A stretch of DNA of 64,000 nucleotides from an uncultured Aggregatibacter sp. (GTDB lineage Bacteria; Pseudomonadota; Gammaproteobacteria; Enterobacterales; Pasteurellaceae). The stretch covers positions 1 through 64,000 of the forward strand of contig NZ_CABFLM010000011.1 of assembly GCF_901873365.1 (NCBI RefSeq), read 5' to 3'. Below are positions 35,022 to 44,265 of the stretch, one piece after another (positions within the stretch are counted from its first letter, which is position 1; each line of letters opens with the position of its first letter). The notes under the pieces are model-generated. The model ran no database searches, was not told the origin of the DNA, and saw nothing but the letters and a program-made list of their open reading frames with translations. Both the position numbers and the translations under genes were made by a program.

Positions 35022-36533
35022 ATGTGCGGTATTGTCGGTATTGTCAGCCAAACCCCGGTAAATCAAGCCATTTATGATGCCTTAACGGTATTACAACATC
35101 GTGGGCAGGATGCAGCGGGCATTGTCACCATTGATGACGAAAACCGCTTTCGTTTGCGTAAGGCGAACGGCTTGGTGAGTGATGTGTTTCAACAAGTGCA
35201 TATGTTGCGCTTGGCGGGCAATACCGGTATCGGTCATGTACGCTATCCGACAGCAGGAAGTTCCAGTGTCTCTGAAGCCCAGCCGTTTTATGTAAACTCG
35301 CCTTATGGTTTAACCTTGGTACATAACGGCAATTTAACAAATTCTGTCGAATTGAAGGAAAAACTCTTCAACCTTGCCCGCCGTCATGTGAACACCAATT
35401 CCGACTCAGAACTTTTACTGAACATTCTTGCGTATCACCTCGATCAACCGCAAAAATACGCGTTAACACCGCAAGATATTTTTAATGCAGTGAAACAAAC
35501 CCATAAAGATATTCGCGGTGCGTATGCCTGTATTGCCATGATCATCGATCACGGCATGGTGGCGTTTCGTGATCCTCATGGTATTCGTCCTTTGGTGTTA
35601 GGTAAACGTGAAGAGCATGGCAAAACCGAGTATATGTTCGCTTCGGAAAGCGTGGCGTTAGATGTTGTGGGATTTGAGTTTGTGCGTGATGTGGCGCCGG
35701 GAGAAGCCATTTTTATTACGTTTGATGGTGAGTTGTATGCTCAACAATGTGCTGACAATCCCGTGTTAACGCCGTGTATTTTTGAATATGTCTATTTTGC
35801 CCGTCCGGATTCCTGCATTGACGGCGTTTCCGTGTATGCCGCTCGTGTGCACATGGGACAACGTTTAGGGGAGAAAATCGCCCGTGAATGGCAAGACATG
35901 GATATTGATGTGGTGATTCCTGTACCGGAAACCTCAAATGATATTGCATTGCGTATTGCTAATGTGTTGAACAAACCTTATCGTCAAGGATTTGTAAAAA
36001 ATCGTTATGTCGGCCGCACATTCATTATGCCGGGGCAAGCGCAGCGAGTGAGTTCTGTTCGTCGTAAATTGAATACTATTGCCTCTGAGTTTAAAGGCAA
36101 AAATGTCTTATTGGTGGATGACTCTATCGTGCGTGGAACTACTTCCGAACAAATCGTGGAGATGGCTCGTGCTGCCGGTGCGAAAAAAGTATATTTTGCT
36201 TCCGCCGCACCGGAAATTCGCTATCCGAATGTGTATGGCATTGATATGCCAACGCGCAGCGAATTAATCGCCTATGAACGTAATACCGATGAAATTGCCA
36301 AACTGATTGGCGTGGATAAATTGGTGTTCCAAGACTTAGCGGATTTAACCGGTTCCGTACAACAAGAAAATCCGGCTATTCAAGCATTTGATTGCTCGGT
36401 GTTTACCGGCTGTTATGTTACCGGCGATATTACAGAAGCTTATTTGGATAACATTGCTGAGCAACGTAACGATGCGGCAAAGAAAAAACGCGAAAAGGAT
36501 TCCTCGAATCTTGAAATGCACAATGAGAGATAA
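35022..36533 (+). CDS. purF: Amidophosphoribosyltransferase
   Basis: First committed enzyme of purine synthesis, transferring glutamine amide nitrogen to PRPP; 503 residues. Class II glutamine amidotransferase domain at the N-terminus with nucleophile Cys2 (MCGIVGIV) and RGQDAAGI, GHVRYPTAGSS, HNGNLTN. The phosphoribosyltransferase domain has the PRPP loop VLLVDDSIVRGTTS. Controlled with cvpA by the upstream PurR box (inferred). Confidence 0.98.
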   Translation: MCGIVGIVSQTPVNQAIYDALTVLQHRGQDAAGIVTIDDENRFRLRKANGLVSDVFQQVHMLRLAGNTGIGHVRYPTAGSSSVSEAQPFYVNSPYGLTLVHNGNLTNSVELKEKLFNLARRHVNTNSDSELLLNILAYHLDQPQKYALTPQDIFNAVKQTHKDIRGAYACIAMIIDHGMVAFRDPHGIRPLVLGKREEHGKTEYMFASESVALDVVGFEFVRDVAPGEAIFITFDGELYAQQCADNPVLTPCIFEYVYFARPDSCIDGVSVYAARVHMGQRLGEKIAREWQDMDIDVVIPVPETSNDIALRIANVLNKPYRQGFVKNRYVGRTFIMPGQAQRVSSVRRKLNTIASEFKGKNVLLVDDSIVRGTTSEQIVEMARAAGAKKVYFASAAPEIRYPNVYGIDMPTRSELIAYERNTDEIAKLIGVDKLVFQDLADLTGSVQQENPAIQAFDCSVFTGCYVTGDITEAYLDNIAEQRNDAAKKKREKDSSNLEMHNER

Positions 36534-36574
36534 AGAGGAAGTGGTTTAGATAAACTTGTCCAAGTTAGACGATA

Positions 36575-36607
36575 CAAAAAACGCAGCGTTAAATCTGCGT
36601 TTTTTTG
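36575..36607. terminator. Bidirectional terminator between purF and the arsR-type gene
   Basis: AAAAAACGCAG / CTGCGTTTTTT stem, A-run and T-run on either side. Confidence 0.85.
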
Positions 36608-36623
36608 TATTGGGTGATGAGAA

Positions 36624-36929
36624 TCATACTTTTTCGGAGGGAACTTCACAGAAAAAGCGATGTAATACATTGATCATCTCGACAACTTTCGGATCTTTAA
36701 TGTAATACACGCGCTCCCGATGTTGAACCTCGCTTGCCACTAGTCCGGCTTTGCGCAAAAGGGCTAATTGGTTCGACATGGCTGCTTGCGGCATATTCAA
36801 TTTGACGGTTAACTCGGTGACGTTATAGCGTTGTTCGTGTAAACAACACAAAATCGCCAAGCGATTCGGATTGGCCAACAATTTTAAAAAGGTACTGGCT
36901 TCGTGACTTTTTTCGAAAATATCTTTCAT
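36624..36929 (-). CDS. ArsR-family regulator, BigR/SqrR/YgaV-like persulfide sensor
   Basis: Winged-helix repressor of 101 residues (LLANPNRLAILCCL, then MPQAAMSNQLALLRKAGLVASE as recognition region). Cys28 and Cys94 are 66 residues apart, the same spacing as the two redox-sensing cysteines of BigR and SqrR that form a polysulfide bridge. It lies at the end of a minus-strand set with a rhodanese and a DUF2892 protein, the usual partners of persulfide sensors. Control of the operon through the palindrome at 37878-37899 is inferred. Alternative: a metal-sensing ArsR, but the typical CxC metal site is absent. Confidence 0.8.
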   Translation of the reverse strand: MKDIFEKSHEASTFLKLLANPNRLAILCCLHEQRYNVTELTVKLNMPQAAMSNQLALLRKAGLVASEVQHRERVYYIKDPKVVEMINVLHRFFCEVPSEKV

Positions 36930-37043
36930 CAGATCCTATTTCAGTATTTACACATTGTGGGAATGAGAGCGCTCATTTTACACGTCCTATCCGCTGAAAC
37001 CAATAACTGATCCGTTTTTTTAGCAATCCCACGCGCGAATTGC

Positions 37044-37574
37044 TTAGCGTCGGTTCCATGGCATCAGAGAGAGAAGTTTTGCCATACCACAAAAACCGCT
37101 TATTCCGGCAAAGGTGAGACCGGCACCGACAAATGCGGGTAGCCAATAAAAATAAGGCGAAATCCACCATCCCAACAATGAGCCCAGTAAAATTAAGCTT
37201 CCTGCCACGATTTGGACTTGGCGCATAATCTCAATGGGTTGTGACGGATTAAATCGCGTAGCAAGCCCGGCGTTTTTCCAACCGGTTATTCCATCTTGAA
37301 GCAGATAAGCTTCACAATGATTTTCTTGTGCCAACTGTTTCAAAAAGTCAGCTTGACCGGCGGTTCTTGCCCCGGATTTACAGTGAAAAATAAGGCAACT
37401 GCCTTGTTTTAAGGTTTTGCTCAATCCTTGATGTTGTAATTCGGACAGCGGTTGTAGAATTGAACCGTCGATATGTTCGCGGTGATATTCTTCCGGTTGA
37501 CGAATATCGATTAATATGGCGCCGGCAGCTAATTTGTCTTTTGCTTCCATGGCGGAAATGATGGAAATCATCAT
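37044..37574 (-). CDS. YgaP-like membrane rhodanese
   Basis: 176 residues. Rhodanese domain (about 1-105) with active-site loop FHCKSGART (Cys65), then two hydrophobic segments in a DUF2892-type domain (about 115-165). This matches YgaP, an inner-membrane sulfurtransferase that moves sulfane sulfur. Two adjacent ATG codons (37574, 37571) can start it; neither has a strong binding site. Central gene of the sulfur-response set. Confidence 0.88.
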   Translation of the reverse strand: MMISIISAMEAKDKLAAGAILIDIRQPEEYHREHIDGSILQPLSELQHQGLSKTLKQGSCLIFHCKSGARTAGQADFLKQLAQENHCEAYLLQDGITGWKNAGLATRFNPSQPIEIMRQVQIVAGSLILLGSLLGWWISPYFYWLPAFVGAGLTFAGISGFCGMAKLLSLMPWNRR

Positions 37575-37643
37575 AGTATGTGTTTTTCTCAGAATAAATA
37601 AGCAAGTGGCATCATTACCAAGAGGAAATGATGCCTTAATGTG

Positions 37644-37835
37644 TTATTTTTTTAATGGGCAGGTGTTAATGCCAAGTAATGAATAAAGACCACAGCGTGA
37701 GAAGAGTCCTGTCAATAACGGCACAACACCAATCCATCCCCACCAACCGATGACGTTCGTTAACGTGAGTGCGATAAGAACGACCCCTAACAGGATGCGA
37801 ATGACTTTATCTATACCACCAACGTTTTTGTTCAT
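37644..37835 (-). CDS. DUF2892 (YgaP transmembrane-like) protein
   Basis: 63 residues: MNKNVGGIDKVIRILLGVVLIA, WWGWIGVVPLLTGLFSRCGLYSLLGINTCPLKK. Two membrane segments with GxR and conserved Cys in the C-terminal half, the DUF2892 hallmark. AGGAGAC before the ATG. First gene of the set; possibly a membrane partner that handles sulfide or sulfane sulfur together with the rhodanese. Confidence 0.85.
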   Translation of the reverse strand: MNKNVGGIDKVIRILLGVVLIALTLTNVIGWWGWIGVVPLLTGLFSRCGLYSLLGINTCPLKK

Positions 37836-37877
37836 ATTTGTCTCCTTAGTTTACAGTAATAATTAACAAAGATTTAA

Positions 37878-37899
37878 CATATAAAAATTATATTATATG
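37878..37899. promoter_or_regulatory. AT-rich inverted repeat, candidate operator of the sulfur operon
   Basis: CATATAA, eight bases, TTATATG, located 43 bases upstream of the DUF2892 gene. BigR-like repressors bind AT-rich dyads of this kind. Assignment is by position and shape. Confidence 0.5.
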
Positions 37900-38002
37900 A
37901 TGTAAAGAATTGTCAAACTTTTTTACGCATTGAGCTTATTTTTTATAACAACAAATGAGGATCGGCATGAGAAAGCTTCATTTGTCATATTAAAACAATA
38001 AA

Positions 38003-38049
38003 AAAACAGACCGCACTTTGATTGCTTCGTCAAGTGCGGTCTGTTTTTG
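38003..38049. terminator. USS-pair terminator after ydjA (minus strand)
   Basis: ACAGACCGCACTT / AAGTGCGGTCTGT with A- and T-runs. Confidence 0.85.
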
Positions 38050-38061
38050 GGTATTTTTACA

Positions 38062-38616
38062 TTAAAGAGAAAACACAAGGTCATCTAAATTTAACGTTTT
38101 TTTCTCTCTTTCCAATTTATCTTCAGCAGATCCGATCATCAAGAAACCGATGATTTTATCTTGGCTTTGGCATTGGAAGGCTTTACGCAAATCGGTACCA
38201 TCCAACCAAGGGCCGCTAACCCAAACGTTTTTAAAGCCTAAAGCGTTTGCTGCTAATTGAATGGCATAGGTCGCGCAACCTGCGCAAAGCAGTTGTTCCC
38301 ATTCCGGAACTTTTTTAATATTCGGATCGATTTTGGCAACAACACCGATGATCATCGGGGCGCGGGTCGCTAGGTTTTCGGCTTTTTTCAAGCGTTCTTC
38401 ACCAAGGTTCAGTTCATGTACGGCGCTTTTTAATAAACGGCTTAATTCCGTCATTTTATCTTGCTCAATGACAATAAAACGATAAGGTTGCAGCCTGCCA
38501 TGATCAGGGCTGCGCAATGCCGCTTGAAACATTTGGGTTAATTGGTGTTTATCGGGGGCTGGGGCGCTCAGTTTTTTCTCCGAATAACGCTCGGTAAGCA
38601 ATTTTAATGCATCCAT
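38062..38616 (-). CDS. ydjA: Nitroreductase family protein YdjA
   Basis: FMN-dependent oxidoreductase of 184 residues. Family marks: MDALKLLTERYS, ALRSPDHGRLQPYRFIVI, GCATYAIQLAANALGFKNVWVSGPW and a KIIGFLMIG strand. Forms a dimer with FMN at the interface in E. coli; physiological substrate unknown. Monocistronic. Confidence 0.92.
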   Translation of the reverse strand: MDALKLLTERYSEKKLSAPAPDKHQLTQMFQAALRSPDHGRLQPYRFIVIEQDKMTELSRLLKSAVHELNLGEERLKKAENLATRAPMIIGVVAKIDPNIKKVPEWEQLLCAGCATYAIQLAANALGFKNVWVSGPWLDGTDLRKAFQCQSQDKIIGFLMIGSAEDKLEREKKTLNLDDLVFSL

Positions 38617-38746
38617 GATTGTCCTTCATTTGTGGGTGAGACGAAAAGTGCGGTGGATTATAGCACAGTTTATTTTTTCCGCGTGTTTATTGCGCAGGCG
38701 GTTTGTGGTATTTTAAGCATCCTTTTGGATCGCTTTTTGAGGTGGT

Positions 38747-40633
38747 ATGAACGTCATTTTATCTTGTATTAAGTTCGCTTGGCGAATATTAAATTTTATT
38801 CGTGATTTGGTCATGAATTTGGTGTTTCTTGTTTTCGTTTTGGTGCTTTTATCTGTTGCAACCTTGATGATTGGCGCAGATAAGTCGGAAAAAGCTGTGC
38901 TAAGAGGTGATCAAGGGGCGTTATTGCTCAATTTAGATGGCTATTTGGCCGATAATCGCGATGAGAAAAACGATTTCAAAACCCTTTTAAAAGAGCTGGA
39001 TGGGCAGAATATTCCGCAACAATATTCGACATTTGATGTGGTGTATGCCATTGATTCCGCTTCACAAGACGACAATATTCGTGGTTTAGTACTGGATTTG
39101 AATTTTTTCCAAGGCGGTGATTTGCCGGCGCTGGAATATGTAGGCGAGGCGATTGAAAATTTCAAAGAAAGCGGCAAACAGGTGATTGCTTATGCGGATA
39201 ACTATAATCAAGCGCAATATTTCCTTGCCAGTTATGCCGATGAAATTTATATGAACCCGATAGGTTCCGTGTCCATTGATGGTTTGTCACAGGAAACGCT
39301 GTATTTTAAAGATATGCTCGATAAACTCGAAGTGAACCCGCACGTCTTTCGCGTCGGTACCTACAAATCGGCAGTTGAACCGTATTTACGCAATGAGATG
39401 TCCGATGAAGCCAAGGCGAATTTACAACGTTGGTTAAATACCATGTGGAATCATTATAAGCAACGTGTGGCAGAGAATCGTGATATTCAGCAAAGTACCG
39501 TTGCCCCAGATGCGCATACGTTTTTAACCGAATTGAAAGCGTTAAAAGGCGATACCGCGGCCTATGTGAAGCAACGCAAGCTCGTAACCGGCGCAATAGA
39601 TCGTTTAAATTTAGATAAAAAACTGACCGCACTTTTCGGTGAAGATAAGGATCATCAACCGAAAATGGTGGATTACGAGAGATATTTAGCCTCTTTGCCG
39701 GATCGTATGCATGGGGAAACCGACAACCAGATTGCGGTAGTGAATGTGGAAGGCGCTATTATTGATGGTGACAGCGACGAAGAAAATGTGGGTGGCGATA
39801 CAGTTGCCAAATTGTTACGCCAAGCTTATGACGACGACAAAGTGAAAGGCGTGGTGTTGCGTGTCAATAGCCCCGGTGGCAGTGCGTTTGCTTCAGAGAT
39901 CATTCGTCAAGAAGTGGCACATTTACAAAATGCCGGCAAACCTGTGGTGGTTTCCATGGGCGGTATGGCGGCTTCAGGTGGCTATTGGATTTCCTCTACA
40001 GCCGATTATATTGTCGCCGATAAAAATACGATTACCGGCTCAATCGGCATTTTTGCCATGTTGCCGACCTTTGAGAACTCCATTAAGAAAATGGGGATTA
40101 CCGCAGATGGCGTGAAAACCTCTGATTTAAGGTTCAGTTCATTATTTTCACCTTTATCGCCAACCTTAAATGATGTTATTCAGTTGGAAATTGAACATGG
40201 CTACGATCAATTTTTAACGAAAGTCAGTGAGGGTCGCCATTTAACCAAGGCGCAAGTGGATAATATTGCGCAAGGTCAGGTTTGGCTAGGCTCTGAAGCG
40301 CTTGAACATAAATTGGTAGATGAGCTTGGGACATTAGATACGGCCATCGGTAAGACGATTGAATTAGTGAATGAAAAACGGGCAGAAAAAGATAAACTCG
40401 ATGAAGCCTCATTCTCAGTGGAATGGATTGTGGATGAAGACAGCTCATTATTGAAAAAAATGTTACGTGACTTCAAAGGCGATGCGAAAACTTGGGCGCA
40501 AGGTTTCGTGCTTGAAAGCGTTGGGTTACCGAAAGCGTTCACACAATTAACCAAACCGCTTGGCACATTAACTCGCTTTAACGATCCAAAAGGGCAATAT
40601 TTGTATTGTTTGACGTGTGGTTCAGTGAAGTAA
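38747..40633 (+). CDS. sppA: Signal peptide peptidase SppA, 67K type
   Basis: 628 residues with one N-terminal membrane anchor (about 20-45) and two tandem S49 peptidase domains. The general-base Lys lies in RVGTYKSAVEPYLRNEMS of the first domain; the nucleophile Ser in GGMAASGGYWIS of the second, as in E. coli protease IV. It degrades cleaved signal peptides at the periplasmic face of the inner membrane. The very C-terminus (YCLTCGSVK) is cysteine-containing and unlike E. coli. Confidence 0.95.
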   Translation: MNVILSCIKFAWRILNFIRDLVMNLVFLVFVLVLLSVATLMIGADKSEKAVLRGDQGALLLNLDGYLADNRDEKNDFKTLLKELDGQNIPQQYSTFDVVYAIDSASQDDNIRGLVLDLNFFQGGDLPALEYVGEAIENFKESGKQVIAYADNYNQAQYFLASYADEIYMNPIGSVSIDGLSQETLYFKDMLDKLEVNPHVFRVGTYKSAVEPYLRNEMSDEAKANLQRWLNTMWNHYKQRVAENRDIQQSTVAPDAHTFLTELKALKGDTAAYVKQRKLVTGAIDRLNLDKKLTALFGEDKDHQPKMVDYERYLASLPDRMHGETDNQIAVVNVEGAIIDGDSDEENVGGDTVAKLLRQAYDDDKVKGVVLRVNSPGGSAFASEIIRQEVAHLQNAGKPVVVSMGGMAASGGYWISSTADYIVADKNTITGSIGIFAMLPTFENSIKKMGITADGVKTSDLRFSSLFSPLSPTLNDVIQLEIEHGYDQFLTKVSEGRHLTKAQVDNIAQGQVWLGSEALEHKLVDELGTLDTAIGKTIELVNEKRAEKDKLDEASFSVEWIVDEDSSLLKKMLRDFKGDAKTWAQGFVLESVGLPKAFTQLTKPLGTLTRFNDPKGQYLYCLTCGSVK

Positions 40634-40756
40634 AGTGCGGTCAATTTTTCAATCATTTTAAATCGGCGTGATATAGGGGTTCTGTAAAACAAACCGTTAT
40701 CCCGCCTTATTTGAAACTGGTATAATGCCTCGCTATTTACTCGGAGAGTGAAGAAT

Positions 40757-41380
40757 ATGAGTCAATTTTTTTATATTCATCCCGAAAATCCGCAAGCCCG
40801 ATTGATTAATCAGGCAGTTGAAATTCTGCGTAACGGTGGCGTCATCGTGTATCCGACTGACTCCGGTTACGCCTTGGGATGTATGATCGGCGATAAGCAC
40901 GCCATGGATCGTATCGTGCAAATTCGCCAGTTGCCGGAAGGGCACAATTTTACGTTGGTATGTAGTGATTTGTCAGAATTGTCCAATTATTCGTTGGTGA
41001 CCAATTCTGCCTATCGTTTAATTAAAAATAACACGCCCGGTCGTTATACGTTTATTTTAACGGCGACGAAAGAATTGCCACGTCGTTTAATGACATCGAA
41101 ACGTAAAACCATCGGCATTCGTGTACCGGATAATCAAATTGCCTTGGATTTATTGAAAGCCTTGGGCGAACCGATTTTGTCTTGTTCTTTGATGTTGCCG
41201 AATGAAGAACATATCACGCAATCGGATCCGGAAGAAATCCGTGATCGTTTGGAACGTCAGGTGGATTTAATTATTCACGGTGGTTATTTAGGGCAAGAAC
41301 CTACCACAGTGGTGGATTTAACCGAAAGTACACCGGTGATTTTACGCGAAGGCAGCGGCGCCATTACACCATTTATTTAA
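40757..41380 (+). CDS. yciO: YciO, TsaC/Sua5-like protein
   Basis: 207 residues beginning at ATG 40757 (MSQFFYIHPENPQARLINQAVEILRNGGVIVYPTDSGYALG); an in-frame GTG nine bases earlier is less likely. Same fold as threonylcarbamoyl-AMP synthases (KRKTIGIRVPDN, TTVVDLTESTPVILREGSG), but the YciO branch has little tRNA t6A activity. Next to rluB, as in enterobacteria. Confidence 0.93.
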   Translation: MSQFFYIHPENPQARLINQAVEILRNGGVIVYPTDSGYALGCMIGDKHAMDRIVQIRQLPEGHNFTLVCSDLSELSNYSLVTNSAYRLIKNNTPGRYTFILTATKELPRRLMTSKRKTIGIRVPDNQIALDLLKALGEPILSCSLMLPNEEHITQSDPEEIRDRLERQVDLIIHGGYLGQEPTTVVDLTESTPVILREGSGAITPFI

Positions 41381-41418
41381 TCGACAACAGACGCTTGGGA
41401 AAGCGACAACGAGGATTT

Positions 41419-42399
41419 ATGAAAGCCACAACACAAAAACGCACGTCAAATCGACCGCACTTTTCAGCCAATAATAAAGAAAAAACGGTGGGAGCCAAAC
41501 CCCGTCAATCTGCGCTGAAATCTGTCAATAAATCCATGGCAGCAGAGGGCGAAAAATTACAAAAAGTCTTAGCCCGTGCCGGACAAGGTTCCCGCCGTGA
41601 AATCGAAGCCATCATTGCAGAAAATCGTGTGAGCGTGGACGGCAAAATCGCCACCTTAGGCGACCGCATTAACGTACATTCAGGCGTGAAAGTGCGGATT
41701 GACGGCAATCTTATTAATCTCACACAAGCGCAAAAAGAAGTGTGTCGGGTGTTAATGTATTACAAACCGGAAGGGGAGCTTTGCACTCGCCATGATCCGG
41801 AAGGGCGCGCAACAGTATTTGATCGCTTGCCTCGTTTAAACGGTGCACGTTGGATTGCGGTCGGGCGTTTGGATATTAACACGTCAGGCTTGCTGTTATT
41901 TACGACTGATGGCGAACTGGCGAATCGCTTAATGCATCCAAGTCGTGAAGTGGAACGGGAATATTCTGTGCGTGTTTTCGGGCAAGTGGATGAAGCGATG
42001 TTAGCTCGCTTAAAAAAAGGTGTGCAATTAGAAGATGGCCCGGCAAATTTTAAAGAGATTAAATTTGTGGGTGGCGTGGGGATGAACCAGTGGTTTGATG
42101 TGACGTTGATGGAAGGGCGCAACCGTGAAGTTCGTCGTTTGTGGGAGTCTCAAGGCATTCAAGTCAGCCGCTTGATTCGCATTCGTTATGGCAATATTAA
42201 ATTAATGAAAACCTTGCCGCGTGGCGGTTGGCAGGAAATGGCGTTAGATGAAGTGAATTATTTGCGCGATTTAGTGGGGCTACCACCGGAAACGGAAACG
42301 AAATTAGACGCGAATAAACAACGCCGTAAACCAAAAGCCGGACAGATTCGTAAAGCGGTCAAACGCTATTCGGAACTCAGTAAGCGTTACAAAAAATAG
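41419..42399 (+). CDS. rluB: 23S rRNA pseudouridine(2605) synthase
   Basis: 326 residues; ATG at 41419 after GAGGA. A basic N-terminal leader, then an S4 RNA-binding domain (EKLQKVLARAGQGSRREIEAIIAENRVSVDGK), then the RsuA-type catalytic domain with the catalytic Asp in VGRLDINTSGLLLFTTDGEL. C-terminus is Lys/Arg-rich. The USS CCGCACTTTT is embedded in the leader codons. Confidence 0.95.
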   Translation: MKATTQKRTSNRPHFSANNKEKTVGAKPRQSALKSVNKSMAAEGEKLQKVLARAGQGSRREIEAIIAENRVSVDGKIATLGDRINVHSGVKVRIDGNLINLTQAQKEVCRVLMYYKPEGELCTRHDPEGRATVFDRLPRLNGARWIAVGRLDINTSGLLLFTTDGELANRLMHPSREVEREYSVRVFGQVDEAMLARLKKGVQLEDGPANFKEIKFVGGVGMNQWFDVTLMEGRNREVRRLWESQGIQVSRLIRIRYGNIKLMKTLPRGGWQEMALDEVNYLRDLVGLPPETETKLDANKQRRKPKAGQIRKAVKRYSELSKRYKK

Positions 42400-42423
42400 C
42401 CGTATTATTAACAAGAGGAATCC

Positions 42424-43395
42424 ATGAAATTTCAGCAACTTCGCTATGTGGTTGAGATTGTGAATCAAAATTTTAATGTGACGGAAGCGGCAAATGCCCT
42501 GTTTACTTCACAGCCGGGGATCAGTAAGCAAGTTCGCTTATTAGAAAGCGAGCTTGGATTGGAAATTTTTGAGCGTAACGGCAAACATATTAAAGGGTTA
42601 ACGCCTCCGGGAAAGCGCATTGTCGCCATTTCTCGAGAATTAATGATGAAAATGCAAGGCATTCGTTCAATTGCCGATGAATATACGAAGCCGGATCATG
42701 GGATGTTACGCATCGCCACAACGAATACGCAAGCACGTTATATGTTGCCATCGGTGGTTGAGCGTTTTTCTAAGCGTTATCCGAATGTGAGCCTGCATAT
42801 TCACCAAGGTTCGCCTTCACAAATTTACGATGCGCTATTATCAGATGAAGTGGATTTGGCGATCACCACCGAAGCGCAGTATTTATTTGATGGGGTAGTC
42901 TTATTGCCTTGTTATTTATGGAATCGTTCCGTGATCGTAAGGCCTGATCATCCCTTAGCGAAATGCGAACAGCTGACCATTGAGGAATTAGGCAAATACC
43001 CACTGGTAACCTATACGTTCGGTTTCACCGGCGTATCGGATTTAGATTATGCCTTTAATAGCGCTGGGATTTTGCCAAATATCGTCTTTACGGCAACGGA
43101 TGCCGATATTATTAAAACCTATGTACGCATGGGATTGGGCGTGGGTATCATGGCATCCATGGCGCATACTGCAGCAGATACGGATCTCATTGCCATTAAA
43201 GCGGATCATCTCTTCCGTCCAAGCATGACCCAAATCGCTTTTAAGAACAGTGCGTTCTTACGTAATTATATGTATGATTTTATTACTTATTTTTCACCGC
43301 ACTTAACCCGTGAAAACGTAGAAAAAGCAGAACGTCTGCACGATAATAATGCGGTGAAAAAACTTTTTGATAACGTCACATTAGATGTTTTATAA
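42424..43395 (+). CDS. cysB: LysR-type regulator CysB
   Basis: 323 residues. N-terminal HTH (MKFQQLRYVVEIVNQNFNVTEAANALFTSQPGISKQVRLLE) is characteristic of CysB/Cbl, followed by the sulfate/O-acetylserine-sensing domain (TTNTQARYMLPSVV, HQGSPSQIYDALLSDEVDLAITTE). Regulates sulfur assimilation genes. AAGAGGA precedes the ATG. Its 3' end runs into the dapD leader. Confidence 0.95.
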   Translation: MKFQQLRYVVEIVNQNFNVTEAANALFTSQPGISKQVRLLESELGLEIFERNGKHIKGLTPPGKRIVAISRELMMKMQGIRSIADEYTKPDHGMLRIATTNTQARYMLPSVVERFSKRYPNVSLHIHQGSPSQIYDALLSDEVDLAITTEAQYLFDGVVLLPCYLWNRSVIVRPDHPLAKCEQLTIEELGKYPLVTYTFGFTGVSDLDYAFNSAGILPNIVFTATDADIIKTYVRMGLGVGIMASMAHTAADTDLIAIKADHLFRPSMTQIAFKNSAFLRNYMYDFITYFSPHLTRENVEKAERLHDNNAVKKLFDNVTLDVL

Positions 43396-43429
43396 CGCTT
43401 ATTTAACTCACATTGATATAGGAAAAAAC

Positions 43430-44257
43430 ATGTCAAATTTACAACAAATCATTGAAAATGCGTTTGAAAAACGCGTAGAAATTACACCGAAAACCGTTGA
43501 TGCACAAACCCGTGCCGCTATTGAAGAAGTGATCGAAGGCTTAGATTGTGGCAAATACCGTGTCGCCGAAAAAATTAATGGCGAATGGGTCACTCACCAA
43601 TGGTTGAAGAAAGCGGTGTTGCTCTCTTTCCGTATCAATGACAATCACATTATTGATGGCGCAGAAACCAAATACTACGACAAAGTGGCTTTAAAATTTG
43701 CCGATTATACAGAAGAACGTTTCCAACAAGAAGGTTTCCGTGTCGTGCCTTCTGCTACCGTACGCAAAGGCGCATACATTGCTAAAAACACAGTATTAAT
43801 GCCATCTTACGTGAATATCGGGGCGTATGTGGGCGAAGGCACAATGGTGGATACTTGGGCAACAGTCGGCTCTTGCGCACAAATCGGTAAAAACGTGCAC
43901 TTATCCGGTGGCGTAGGGATCGGTGGCGTGTTAGAACCCTTACAAGCCAATCCAACAATTATCGGCGATAACTGCTTTATCGGCGCACGTTCTGAAGTAG
44001 TAGAAGGGGTGATTGTTGAAGACGGTTGTGTGATTTCCATGGGTGTCTTTATCGGCCAATCTACCAAAATTTATGATCGCGAAACCGGCGAAATTCACTA
44101 TGGTCGCGTGCCGGCAGGTTCCGTTGTAGTGTCCGGTAGCCTACCGTCAAAGTGCGGTAAATACAGCCTTTACTGTGCTGTTATCGTGAAAAAAGTAGAT
44201 GCCAAGACTTTAGGCAAAGTCGGTATTAATGAATTATTGCGTTCTATTGAAGAATAG
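43430..44257 (+). CDS. dapD: Tetrahydrodipicolinate N-succinyltransferase
   Basis: Lysine and diaminopimelate synthesis enzyme, 275 residues. ATG at 43430 after TAGGAAA; the frame is open further upstream but that overlaps cysB. N-terminal helical domain, then left-handed beta-helix hexapeptide repeats (IGAYVGEGTMVDTWATVGSCAQIGKNVHLSGGVGIGG). A USS at 44150-44158 encodes Lys-Cys-Gly in SLPSKCGKYS, where E. coli has Lys-Asp-Gly: the uptake sequence shapes the protein. Confidence 0.97.
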   Translation: MSNLQQIIENAFEKRVEITPKTVDAQTRAAIEEVIEGLDCGKYRVAEKINGEWVTHQWLKKAVLLSFRINDNHIIDGAETKYYDKVALKFADYTEERFQQEGFRVVPSATVRKGAYIAKNTVLMPSYVNIGAYVGEGTMVDTWATVGSCAQIGKNVHLSGGVGIGGVLEPLQANPTIIGDNCFIGARSEVVEGVIVEDGCVISMGVFIGQSTKIYDRETGEIHYGRVPAGSVVVSGSLPSKCGKYSLYCAVIVKKVDAKTLGKVGINELLRSIEE

Positions 44258-44265
44258 TTAAAACA

